DNA from: Clostridiales bacterium
GTDB lineage: Bacteria > Bacillota > Clostridia > Lachnospirales > Lachnospiraceae
Assembly: GCA_012523775.1 (NCBI GenBank)
Contig: JAAYTK010000043.1
Coordinates: 1-34,357 of the forward strand
Length of the DNA: 34,357 nt
Direction of reading: 5' to 3'
The notes beneath the pieces were generated by a model, which saw only the letters and a program-made list of their open reading frames with translations, was not told the DNA's origin and searched no databases. Shown piece by piece: positions 16,525 through 24,934 of the stretch; positions within the stretch are counted from its first letter, which is position 1, and each line of letters starts with the position of its first letter. Made by a program: the position numbers and the translations under genes.

Positions 16525-16997
16525 CCCTCAAGCTTTTCCATTTTATTTCTAATGCGAAGCTCTTTAAAAAAGGTCTGTAATATTTCGGTGCATTTCTCTT
16601 CGAGTACTCCCGTGGTTATTTCAACTTGATGATTAAACTCCTCCATCTGAAGAAGATTAAGTATTGATCCTGCACATCCTGCCTTTGGATTCATTGTTCC
16701 TATTACAGCTCTTTTTATTCTTGCTTGAACTATGGCACCTGAACACATCTGACAAGGCTCCAATGTAATATATATGGTGCAGTCCTCCAAACGCCAGTCT
16801 CCCATGTTCTTACTTGCCTTATTAATTGCCATGAGCTCAGCATGGGCAAGTGTGGTTTTATTGGTATTTCTCTTATTATAGCCTCTACCAATAATTTTAT
16901 CATTATAAACAATTACGCATCCAATTGGCACCTCTCCAAGTCGGTATGCCTTTTCGGCCTGCTTCAATGCTTCTTTCATATATTTCTCATCTGTCAT
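16521..16997 (-). CDS. tadA: tRNA(Arg) adenosine-34 deaminase
   Basis: A 158-residue zinc deaminase that converts A34 to inosine in the tRNA-Arg anticodon (ACG), needed to read CGU/CGC/CGA codons. The HAE motif (in LAHAELMAI, near residue 52) and PCQMCSGAI (near 82-90) supply the zinc ligands and the proton-shuttling Glu. Length and the start MTDEKYMKEALKQAEKAYRLGEVPIGCVIV are typical of TadA. The start has an AAAAGGA ribosome binding site; a likely promoter is at 17044-17073. Its stop codon is embedded in the SRP RNA promoter. Confidence 0.96.
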   Translation of the reverse strand: MTDEKYMKEALKQAEKAYRLGEVPIGCVIVYNDKIIGRGYNKRNTNKTTLAHAELMAINKASKNMGDWRLEDCTIYITLEPCQMCSGAIVQARIKRAVIGTMNPKAGCAGSILNLLQMEEFNHQVEITTGVLEEKCTEILQTFFKELRIRNKMEKLEG

Positions 16998-17043
16998 ATC
17001 TTTTTCCTTTTCTACGGCCTGTATCTATGATATATTATATATT

Positions 17044-17073
17044 ATTATATATGATGTATAAGAGGATTATCAA
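17044..17073 (-). promoter_or_regulatory. tadA: Probable promoter for tadA
   Basis: On the minus strand, TTGATA (17073-17068), an 18-bp spacer and TATAAT (17049-17044), in the divergent gap between tadA and the nrdG-like gene. The very AT-rich surroundings give several alternative -10 boxes. Confidence 0.5.
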
Positions 17074-17100
17074 CTCGAATTCATAACCAAAGGAGACAAT

Positions 17101-17796
17101 ATGCAAATTCATGGCTTCATTAAATCGACTCTTTTAGATTATCCAAAGCACCTGGCCGCCACCGTGTTTGTAGGGGGCTGTAATATGCGTTGCCCCTTCT
17201 GCCACAACGCCTCGCTGGTACTTAGACCCCACACTCAGCCCATCATATCTGAGGATGATATTATGTCTTACCTTAATACAAGAAAAAACATCTTGGAGGG
17301 AGTATGTATTACCGGAGGCGAGCCGACCCTATATCCGGATTTGTCCCTTTTTATTGAACAAATTAAAGAGCTTGGACTAAAGGTAAAACTTGATACCAAT
17401 GGCACCAATCCGTCATTGATGTATGAGCTGATTAATAAGAAGCTTATTGATTATGTTTCCATGGATATAAAAAATTCTAAGGATAAATATAAATCCACTG
17501 CCGGAAATAAAGATATTTCCATGGACAAAATCGAAGAGAGTGTATCCCTGCTTATTTCCAATGTTATTGATTATGAATTTCGGACAACCATAGTAAATGA
17601 GCTACATACCGAACAGGATATGAAATCAATAGGTCTTTGGATTAAGGGTGCAAAGGCCTATTATCTTCAAGCATATAGCGATTCCGGAGACGTGATTTCG
17701 CCGGGATTTACAAGCCCATCAAAGGAAACACTGATTCAGTATAAGGAACTCTTATCCCCTTATGTGGATTATGTAGGCATTAGGGGTGTCGATTAG
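17101..17796 (+). CDS. Anaerobic ribonucleoside-triphosphate reductase activating protein (radical SAM, NrdG2 type)
   Basis: A 231-residue radical SAM enzyme. The CxxxCxxC cluster motif is C27, C31, C34 (GGCNMRCPFCHN). An ITGGEPT segment (about 72-78) matches the GGE motif that holds the SAM amino group. The start MQIHGFIKSTLLDYP is typical of the longer NrdG-like activases of clostridia, which install a glycyl radical on class III ribonucleotide reductase. The reductase gene nrdD is not nearby, so the partner is inferred from the family. A clear ribosome binding site (AAAGGAGA) precedes the ATG. The gene ends 3 bp before the stop of the convergent gene, with no terminator hairpin between them. 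Confidence 0.88.
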   Translation: MQIHGFIKSTLLDYPKHLAATVFVGGCNMRCPFCHNASLVLRPHTQPIISEDDIMSYLNTRKNILEGVCITGGEPTLYPDLSLFIEQIKELGLKVKLDTNGTNPSLMYELINKKLIDYVSMDIKNSKDKYKSTAGNKDISMDKIEESVSLLISNVIDYEFRTTIVNELHTEQDMKSIGLWIKGAKAYYLQAYSDSGDVISPGFTSPSKETLIQYKELLSPYVDYVGIRGVD

Positions 17797-17799
17797 TAT

Positions 17800-18969
17800 T
17801 TAATAGACTTTTATCTCCATATACCAATATCCGAAATCCCCTTGTTTCAACTCCCTCTTACGGATGGACTTAAAGCATTCAAACCCAAACATCCTGGCCA
17901 TAAACCGTTCTCTGTTATGGTATATGCCAGGGACCCCAAGTATATATCGACATCCAAAGCGGTCAATTATTTCAGCAAAAATCAAATGATGGTAGCAATA
18001 GAAGCCATGAAGCAAAAAGCTGTTATTGCTTAAGACCCATGTGTCCGAGGGAAGGGCTCCTATATCCTTGGGTTCGATCTTTACGCATCTTGTGACCTCA
18101 TTGTCCTCGAAGGGATATATCCTTGGATAATTAGTGAATATTTTTTCAACCACAGGGTTCTCTTTCTGCAACTTTTCTTCGGCAACGCTTACATCTTCTG
18201 CAGCACTCTTAATCTCAGTTGTCTTTTCGGATATTACCTCTTTCTCTGTTGTCTTATCAGGTATATCCTTCCTAACCGTATCCGATTCCTTTTGTTTCTC
18301 GGCTTCCAGCTCTTTATACCTTTCCACTAATCTCCATGGGTTGACCGGGGTCCTGGGATGAGCATGCTGTGCACTCTCCTTCATCTTCCATCCACCCGGA
18401 AGCATATAAATAGGTCGATTTTCGTCTGTTACGGCATCTGACTGCTCCTTGTCAGTATCGGCCTCAGGCATTTTAGTTGCCGGCATAATGGGTTCCGGCT
18501 CCTCAAACTTATCCTTCGGCTTAAGGGCTTCTAAAACCTCTTCTAAAACCACCGGTTTATCATCCCATTGTGTGGCATAAAAAACCTCGGAATTTAAGAA
18601 TAACAAAATTCCTCCTATTTCAGAAAAGTTATGACCGGAATCCATTATATTGCTTTCTTTGGCATAGAGTCTACTGTCCATGACCTGATTCTTTACGGAG
18701 CAGTCACCCAGATAAATCAGATCCATCTCCTCATCGGGTCTATGAATAAGATAGGTGGGAAATATACCTTCAAGCAAGCCCTCAAGCTGCATATGTATTG
18801 TGAATCTGCACTCCCCGTTTCTTATCTCCACTCTGGCATATCCCACATTCTTTTTCTTAACCCCATTTACATATTCGTACATATACGATACAAATCTTTT
18901 ATAATCAGCCAAATAACCACGCTCCCTGCTTATACATAATGATTTGGGTTGTTTCATGATTCTATTCAA
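17800..18969 (-). CDS. Conserved Lachnospiraceae-type protein of unknown function
   Basis: A 389-residue protein in two conserved blocks. The N-terminal block (about 1-150) begins with YKRFVSYMYEYVNGVKKKNVGYARVE and looks like a compact beta-rich domain. Residues about 150-275 are a low-complexity, charged linker full of Glu, Lys and Thr. The C-terminal block (about 280-389) has YPRIYPFEDNEVTRCVKIEP and NNSFLLHGFYCYHHLIFAE. I recall similar proteins labelled as a DUF (possibly DUF6128) in Lachnospiraceae but am not sure of the number. No signal peptide or membrane helix. The start may be TTG 18969 or ATG 18957; neither has a strong ribosome binding site. It lies downstream of carB without a terminator between them. 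Confidence 0.75.
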   Translation of the reverse strand: MNRIMKQPKSLCISRERGYLADYKRFVSYMYEYVNGVKKKNVGYARVEIRNGECRFTIHMQLEGLLEGIFPTYLIHRPDEEMDLIYLGDCSVKNQVMDSRLYAKESNIMDSGHNFSEIGGILLFLNSEVFYATQWDDKPVVLEEVLEALKPKDKFEEPEPIMPATKMPEADTDKEQSDAVTDENRPIYMLPGGWKMKESAQHAHPRTPVNPWRLVERYKELEAEKQKESDTVRKDIPDKTTEKEVISEKTTEIKSAAEDVSVAEEKLQKENPVVEKIFTNYPRIYPFEDNEVTRCVKIEPKDIGALPSDTWVLSNNSFLLHGFYCYHHLIFAEIIDRFGCRYILGVPGIYHNRERFMARMFGFECFKSIRKRELKQGDFGYWYMEIKVY

Positions 18970-19031
18970 TATATTCCATGAAAACTGCCATTATGCTTAT
19001 GAAAGCAATGAGCGTGGTTGTAACTAAAAAC

Positions 19032-22000
19032 TTATTTCCATTTAATTTGACTATGAAGCTCCTGTAATGAGCGGACTCCTGCTGCCTTATTAAGCTTTAT
19101 ATCCTTGATTCCTGCTATGGTAGCCCTAGCCGCAGCCATGGTGGTAACATAGCTTATACCGCCTTTAATTGCCGCCTTTCTGATATAACTGTCGTCATCG
19201 GCACCTTTCTTATCGATGGGAGTATTGACAACAATGTCGATAAGTCCGTTAGTTATTGCATCTAGGATATTGGGTCTTCCTTTTCCAAGTTTATGAATTC
19301 TCTCGGCAGCAATATTATTCTCTCTTATTTTGTTATATGTTCCGCCCGTTGCCAGAATCTTAAATCCACAGTCTGCAAAGCCCTGAGCAATCTCTATCAT
19401 TTCTTCCTTATCTCTGTCATTTACGCTGATTAACACCGTTCCGGATAGAGGAAGTCCATGATTAGTTGCCTCCTGTGCTTTAAAGAAAGCTTCTCCAAAG
19501 GTCTGTGCCAGCCCAAGAACCTCTCCTGTCGAACGCATTTCAGGGCCCAGTACAGGATCAACCTCGGGAAACATATTAAAGGGAAATACGGCTTCCTTTA
19601 CACCGTAATGAGTAAAGCTACTCTCCTTAAGCTTTGGTATAGGGGAAGGTATTCCGGTTAATTCACTGATAATAATCTGTGTAGCCAGTCTGACCATCTG
19701 TATATTACATACCTTTGAAACCAAAGGTACGGTTCTTGATGCCCTCGGATTTGCCTCCAACACATAAACAATACCGTTCTCTATGGCGTATTGCATGTTC
19801 ATAAGTCCGCGGACCTTCATTTCCTTTGCGATCTTAACGGTATATTCCTTAATTGTCTCCAGATTCTCTTTTGTAATATTAAGAGACGGTATTACACATG
19901 CAGAGTCACCGGAATGAATTCCCGCCAGTTCAATATGCTCCATAACTGCCGGAACGAAGGCATGTGTGCCATCGCTGATGGCATCTGCTTCACATTCAAG
20001 AGCATTATTAAGAAAACGGTCAATAAGAATAGGTCGATCCGGAGTGACTCCTACCGCCGCCTTCATGTATATCTTTAGGCTCTCATCATCATGTACTATC
20101 TCCATGCCTCGGCCTCCGAGAACATAGGAGGGACGTACCATAACGGGATATCCGATTTTCCTCGCTATCTGAAGTGCTTCATCGGTATCAATGGCCATTC
20201 CTGCTTCCGGCATAGGAATATTAAGCTTGTCCATCATTTCACGGAATCTGTCCCTATCCTCAGCCAGATCGATTGTCTCCGGTGTAGTACCCAGAATATT
20301 AACACCGTTATTCTTTAATTCCTGTGCCAGATTAAGAGGCGTCTGTCCTCCAAACTGTGCAATTATTCCTAAGGGTTTTTCCCTCTCATAAATACTAAGA
20401 ACATCCTCCAGTGTAAGCGGTTCAAAATACAGCTTATCTGAGGTATCATAATCTGTGGATACCGTTTCCGGATTACAGTTTACCATTATCGTCTCAATAC
20501 CCAGGTCCTTTAATGCAAATGCCGCATGTACACAGCAGTAATCAAACTCGATACCCTGTCCGATACGATTGGGTCCTCCCCCGAGAATCATAACCTTTTT
20601 ATTGGAGGATATAGGTACATTATATTCCTTAATATGATAGGAGGAATAGTAGTATTTTGCATCCTCGCTTCCGCTTACATGGATGCCCTCCCAAGAAGCC
20701 TTAATTCCCTTTTCATATCTTGCCCTTCTTACAGCGTCTTCGCTTATCATTAGAAGTTGACTAAGATATTTATCAGAAAAGCCGTTTTGCTTGGCTTGTC
20801 TTAATACCTCTGTCGGAGGTATCTGTCCCTGATATGATTTCAGTGACTCCTCTTCCTCCACAAGCTCCTTCATCTGCTCTATAAAATAGTGTTTAATTTT
20901 TGTTAAATCATGAAGCTCTTCTACGGTAGCTCCCTTTCTTAAGGCTTCATACATTATAAATTGCCGTTCGCTGGTGGTATTATGGAGCATATCCAATAGC
21001 TCATCCCTGGATTTGGACGCGAAATCCTTCGCATTGCCCAGTCCATAACGTCCAATCTCAAGGCTTCTTATTGCCTTTTGAAATGCCTCCTTATAGGTTT
21101 TTCCAACGCTCATAACCTCGCCGACAGCCTTCATCTGTGTACCCAGCTTATCCTGTGCCTTGGGAAACTTCTCAAAAGCCCAGCGGGCGAATTTTATAAC
21201 CAGATGGTCGCCGTTGGGAACATATTTATCTAAGGTCCCATATTTACCACAGGGGATTTCATCCAGATTTATTCCGGTCGCAAGCATGGCCGAAATCAAC
21301 GCTATGGGAAAACCGGTTGCCTTGGATGCCAGGGCAGAAGATCTGGATGTTCTCGGATTAATCTCAATAACACATATCCTTCCGCTTACAGGATCATGGG
21401 CAAACTGTACATTGGTACCGCCTATTACCCCGATTGCATCCACTATCATATATGCCTGTCTTTGAAGCTCCTTCTGAAGCTCCTTTGATATGGTCAACAT
21501 AGGGGCACAGCATATTGAATCGCCGGTATGTACCCCTAAAGGATCTATATTCTCAATATAGCAGACAGTTATCATCTTGCCTTTAGAATCCCTTACCACC
21601 TCAAGCTCCAGCTCATCCCAGCCGAGTATAGATTCCTCCACAAGAACCTGACCTACCATACTTGCCTGCAGTCCTCTTTTGACAACTGTTTTAAGCTCCT
21701 CAACATTATATACAAGGCCTCCGCCTTCACCTCCCATGGTATAGGCGGGACGAATAACTACCGGATAGGACAATTTGTCTGCTATTTTCAGCGCTTCCTC
21801 CACTGAATAAGCGACCTCGCTTCTTGCCATCTCCAATCCCAAGGAATTTATGGTCTTCTTAAATTCGATCCTGTCCTCGCCCCGTTCTATGGCATCAATC
21901 TGTACGCCGATTACCTTGACATTATATTTATCCAACACCCCTGCCTTATGGAGCTCTGAACATAAATTTAGGCCCGATTGCCCACCCAGGTTTGGAAGAA

Positions 22001-22256
22001 GTGCATCTGGCCGTTCCTTATCGATAATATGTGTCAATCTTTCTACATTCAATGGTTCAATATAGGTTACATCCGCTGTTGAAGTATCAGTCATGATGGT
22101 TGCCGGATTAGAATTAACAAGAATAATTTTATACCCCAGATTTCTAAGGGCTTTACATGCCTGTGTTCCCGAATAATCAAATTCACATGCCTGTCCGATT
22201 ACGATAGGTCCAGATCCTATTATTAACACCTTATGAATGTCAGTCCGCTTGCTCAT
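19032..22256 (-). CDS. carB: Carbamoyl-phosphate synthase large subunit
   Basis: A full-length 1074-residue enzyme making carbamoyl phosphate from bicarbonate, ATP and ammonia (from glutamine via CarA) for pyrimidine and arginine synthesis. The start at 22256 is preferred over 22283 because GGAGGA lies just before it and MSKRTDIHKVLIIGSGPIVIGQ is the family start. Two ATP-grasp halves are visible (first with RPAYTMGGEGGG, second starting near KKVMILGGGPNRIGQG with RPSYVLGGRGM), followed by an MGS-like allosteric domain (about 935-1074). The small subunit gene carA, usually directly upstream, is absent here; rsmA is upstream instead. A weak own promoter may exist at 22310-22338. Confidence 0.97.
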   Translation of the reverse strand: MSKRTDIHKVLIIGSGPIVIGQACEFDYSGTQACKALRNLGYKIILVNSNPATIMTDTSTADVTYIEPLNVERLTHIIDKERPDALLPNLGGQSGLNLCSELHKAGVLDKYNVKVIGVQIDAIERGEDRIEFKKTINSLGLEMARSEVAYSVEEALKIADKLSYPVVIRPAYTMGGEGGGLVYNVEELKTVVKRGLQASMVGQVLVEESILGWDELELEVVRDSKGKMITVCYIENIDPLGVHTGDSICCAPMLTISKELQKELQRQAYMIVDAIGVIGGTNVQFAHDPVSGRICVIEINPRTSRSSALASKATGFPIALISAMLATGINLDEIPCGKYGTLDKYVPNGDHLVIKFARWAFEKFPKAQDKLGTQMKAVGEVMSVGKTYKEAFQKAIRSLEIGRYGLGNAKDFASKSRDELLDMLHNTTSERQFIMYEALRKGATVEELHDLTKIKHYFIEQMKELVEEEESLKSYQGQIPPTEVLRQAKQNGFSDKYLSQLLMISEDAVRRARYEKGIKASWEGIHVSGSEDAKYYYSSYHIKEYNVPISSNKKVMILGGGPNRIGQGIEFDYCCVHAAFALKDLGIETIMVNCNPETVSTDYDTSDKLYFEPLTLEDVLSIYEREKPLGIIAQFGGQTPLNLAQELKNNGVNILGTTPETIDLAEDRDRFREMMDKLNIPMPEAGMAIDTDEALQIARKIGYPVMVRPSYVLGGRGMEIVHDDESLKIYMKAAVGVTPDRPILIDRFLNNALECEADAISDGTHAFVPAVMEHIELAGIHSGDSACVIPSLNITKENLETIKEYTVKIAKEMKVRGLMNMQYAIENGIVYVLEANPRASRTVPLVSKVCNIQMVRLATQIIISELTGIPSPIPKLKESSFTHYGVKEAVFPFNMFPEVDPVLGPEMRSTGEVLGLAQTFGEAFFKAQEATNHGLPLSGTVLISVNDRDKEEMIEIAQGFADCGFKILATGGTYNKIRENNIAAERIHKLGKGRPNILDAITNGLIDIVVNTPIDKKGADDDSYIRKAAIKGGISYVTTMAAARATIAGIKDIKLNKAAGVRSLQELHSQIKWK

Positions 22257-22309
22257 ATAATCCTCCTCAATAAAAATGGGCAAAAAAAATTTGCGATTTA
22301 TTTCTATCT

Positions 22310-22338
22310 ATATTAATTGAAACGTTATAAATATGCAA
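22310..22338 (-). promoter_or_regulatory. carB: Possible promoter for carB
   Basis: On the minus strand, TTGCAT (22338-22333), a 17-bp spacer and TAATAT (22315-22310) in the 117-bp gap between rsmA and carB. I see no PyrR-type attenuator or terminator in this gap. Confidence 0.4.
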
Positions 22339-22373
22339 CTGTTTTTTATCTTTTTCTTTAAATATATGTTTAT

Positions 22374-23243
22374 TTACGAATTATTAATAGCAAGACGGTT
22401 GGCAATTTGAACAAACTGCTCAAGAGTCAGGGCTTCTCCTCTGATATCAACCGGTATACCCAGGGCATTTAGAACCTCTATTATATTATCCTTGCTGTAG
22501 GATAAGCCTTCATAATTGTTGACACCATTAGCAAAGGTCTTTCTTCTCTGATTAAAGGATGCACGAATTAACGAGAATAAAAGCGCCTCATCCTCGACAT
22601 GATAAAGAGGTTTTTCGTAAGGAGTCAGATTAATAACCGCCGATCCGACCTTAGGACGTGGTATAAAGCAGTTAGGAGGCACATATGCGGCAATATATGG
22701 TTTTGCATAATATTGCACTGCTAGGGATAATGCCCCGTAATCCTTAGAGCCGGGCTCTGCCTGGATGCGGTCAGCCACTTCCTTCTGAATCATAACCGTT
22801 ACACCGGCTAAAGGAATTTTCTTTTCAAAAAGCTCCATAATAATCGGTGTGGTTATATAGTATGGCAGGTTTGCCACTACTTTAATGGGTTTATTATTGT
22901 TATGCTCTTTAACCAAGGACAAAATATCGACCTTAAGAATATCCTGATTTAATATTGTAATATTTTCATAGTCTGACAGGGTTTCCTCAAGAATAGGAAT
23001 CAGCATTCTGTCAATTTCTACAGCAATAACCTCCCTGGCATTTTCACATAAATACTGTGTAAGCGTCCCGATTCCGGGACCAATTTCAAGGACGAAATCA
23101 TTTTTTGTAATGTCTGCCGCCTTAATAATCTTTTCCAGCACATGACTGTCAATCAGAAAGTTCTGTCCGAATTTTTTCTGAATGGCAAAATCATATTTAT
23201 TTAATATATCAATTGTATTCTTTGGTATTCCAAGGGTCCCCAT
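22374..23243 (-). CDS. rsmA: 16S rRNA (adenine-1518/1519-N6) dimethyltransferase
   Basis: A 289-residue KsgA/RsmA enzyme that dimethylates two adjacent adenines in the 3' hairpin of 16S rRNA late in 30S assembly. The N-terminal KKFGQNFLID (23-32), the SAM-binding GPGIGTLT (55-62) and the catalytic NLPYY (125-129) are all present, as is the C-terminal FNQRRKT block. It starts 3 bp after tatD ends, so it is co-transcribed with it. The tatD-rsmA order is the common Firmicutes arrangement, but the ribonuclease M5 gene (rnmV) usually between them is missing. Confidence 0.97.
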   Translation of the reverse strand: MGTLGIPKNTIDILNKYDFAIQKKFGQNFLIDSHVLEKIIKAADITKNDFVLEIGPGIGTLTQYLCENAREVIAVEIDRMLIPILEETLSDYENITILNQDILKVDILSLVKEHNNNKPIKVVANLPYYITTPIIMELFEKKIPLAGVTVMIQKEVADRIQAEPGSKDYGALSLAVQYYAKPYIAAYVPPNCFIPRPKVGSAVINLTPYEKPLYHVEDEALLFSLIRASFNQRRKTFANGVNNYEGLSYSKDNIIEVLNALGIPVDIRGEALTLEQFVQIANRLAINNS

Positions 23244-23246
23244 CTG

Positions 23247-24017
23247 TTATCCTTTCAGCTTATATAATTTCTTGGCGTTCTCATTGGTGACACGAACCAC
23301 CGTGTCATAGTCAATATTCTTGATGTTTGCTATTTCCTGCGCTATATAGGGGAGGTATAGTGAACTGTTTCTTTTCCCTCTATACGGAACCGGCGACAGG
23401 TAAGGACAATCTGTTTCGAGTACCAACTGCTCCAAGGGTGCATAGGCTACAACCTCTTTTAGTTTCCTTCCGTTAGTAAATGTTACAACGCCTCCGATAC
23501 CAAGATAAAATCCCATGTTAAGATAATACTTGGCCTGCTCTACGCCATAACCAAAGCAGTGAAGAACGGCTCCCAACTCTTCTACACTGGCCTCCTTCAA
23601 CAAATTGTAGGTGTCATTGGACGCGTCCCTACTGTGTATTACAAGGGGTTTACCGATTTCCTTTGCCATCTCCATCTGTCTCGAAAACCAAATCCTTTGA
23701 GTCTCCCTGTCAGGGGTGTCCCAGAAATAATCGAGGCCTATTTCTCCGACAGCTACCACCTTGGGGTGCTCCGCTTTATTCTTCAGCCATAATAAAAGTT
23801 CTTCGTTCATCAGCATGGACTCCCCCGGGTGAATACCAACAGAAGCATATATATAGTTATAGTTCTGCGCGAGGTTAATGGACTCGTCAACCGTCTTTAT
23901 ACTCGAGCTGATATTCACTACATATTCTATATTATGCTCCGGTAGACTTTCTAAAAGTTCTCTACGGTCTTCGTCAAATGCTGCATCCTCATAATGGGCA
24001 TGGGTTTCAAATATCAT
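23247..24017 (-). CDS. tatD: TatD-family metal-dependent deoxyribonuclease
   Basis: A 256-residue TIM-barrel hydrolase. The ATG at 24017 is chosen over 24041 because GAGG lies 8 nt upstream and the family starts with MIFETHAHYED. Metal ligands are visible: the HxH at residues 6 and 8, Glu in VAVGEIGLDYFWD, His in LVIHSRDA, His in AVLHCFGYG and Asp in LVLETDCPYLSP. TatD enzymes are 3'-5' exonucleases or DNA-repair and quality-control nucleases; the exact substrate is not settled. It is first in the tatD-rsmA(-carB) transcript with a promoter at 24069-24097. Confidence 0.94.
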   Translation of the reverse strand: MIFETHAHYEDAAFDEDRRELLESLPEHNIEYVVNISSSIKTVDESINLAQNYNYIYASVGIHPGESMLMNEELLLWLKNKAEHPKVVAVGEIGLDYFWDTPDRETQRIWFSRQMEMAKEIGKPLVIHSRDASNDTYNLLKEASVEELGAVLHCFGYGVEQAKYYLNMGFYLGIGGVVTFTNGRKLKEVVAYAPLEQLVLETDCPYLSPVPYRGKRNSSLYLPYIAQEIANIKNIDYDTVVRVTNENAKKLYKLKG

Positions 24018-24068
24018 TTGTCTATCCTCATATTTAAACAATATTAATGTTCACATCGTGTCGCGTTA

Positions 24069-24097
24069 ATTATACATCAGCTTTCACTTTAAAACAA
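24069..24097 (-). promoter_or_regulatory. Promoter for tatD-rsmA
   Basis: On the minus strand, TTGTTT (24097-24092), a 17-bp spacer and TATAAT (24074-24069), in the gap after the AmmeMemoRadiSam genes, 50 bp before the tatD start. Confidence 0.6.
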
Positions 24098-24106
24098 TAT
24101 TGCGCA

Positions 24107-24934
24107 CTAACAATTGCCTTCATATACATTCCTGAGCCTTTTACGGGCTATATTGGCCAGTCGATATACTGTCTCTACAGGAGTCGCTTCTCTGTCCTGC
24201 ATTTTCCATCTGGGAAAGAACCGTGATATATGAAGCGGAATGTTCGGGCTAATCCCACAGAGCCAGTCTGACAATTCCTCCATCTCCTCTTCACTGTCAT
24301 TTTCACCGGGAATTATAAGAATGGTAACCTCCACATGACAATGCCGTGTGGCTGTTTTTATGGTGTTCTTAACCGTTTCCAAATCTCCCTTAAGCTTCTT
24401 GTAAAAATCATTCGAAAAGCTTTTTAAATCGATATTAAAGGCGTCTATTAACGGAAGTATCTCGATAAGAGGTTCCTGACATATATAGCCGTTTGTTACT
24501 ACTACATTCTTAAGGTCCTTTTTTCTTGCATCCTTGCTGCAATCCTTAACAAATTCATATCCTATCAAAGGTTCATTATAGGTATAGGCGATTCCGATAT
24601 TGCCTCTGCTCTTAAGCTCATACGCTTGAGTAACCAAACCCTCACATGTTATATTACCGTAATCGATTTCCGTTCCCTTAACCATCGATATATCATGATT
24701 CTGACAAAAGGAGCACCTTAGATTACAGCCATAGCTTCCTACTGAAAGAATTTTGCTGCCCGGATAAAAATGATATAACGGCTTCTTTTCAATCGGGTCT
24801 AATGCCATTGCGGTAATTCTTCCATAATTCTCACTTACCACCTTACCGTCTCTGCAGATTCTTCCGTTGCAAAAACCCAGCTGACCTTCCTCAAGCTTAC
24901 ATTTGTGAGGGCATATATTACATACTGTTTTCAT
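24107..24934 (-). CDS. amrS: AmmeMemoRadiSam system radical SAM enzyme
   Basis: A 275-residue radical SAM protein. The cluster motif is C70, C74, C77 (GCNLRCSFCQNHD). The N-terminal segment has five more cysteines (C5, C8, C12, C22, C27; CNICPHKC...GFCNGRIC), as is usual in this PflA-like family and suggestive of an auxiliary metal or cluster site. The conserved block NDSEEEMEELSDWL and the LHISRFFPRWKM ending are typical. Its start overlaps the end of the Memo/AMMECR1 gene by 4 bp (ATGA), so the two are translationally coupled. The system was defined by co-occurrence; its reaction is not firmly established. Confidence 0.93.
   Translation of the reverse strand: MKTVCNICPHKCKLEEGQLGFCNGRICRDGKVVSENYGRITAMALDPIEKKPLYHFYPGSKILSVGSYGCNLRCSFCQNHDISMVKGTEIDYGNITCEGLVTQAYELKSRGNIGIAYTYNEPLIGYEFVKDCSKDARKKDLKNVVVTNGYICQEPLIEILPLIDAFNIDLKSFSNDFYKKLKGDLETVKNTIKTATRHCHVEVTILIIPGENDSEEEMEELSDWLCGISPNIPLHISRFFPRWKMQDREATPVETVYRLANIARKRLRNVYEGNC

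Noticed and set aside
16730-16912. Minus-strand open frame of 60 codons inside tadA
   Set aside because: It is a shifted frame within tadA, whose zinc motifs are intact; no ribosome binding site of its own.
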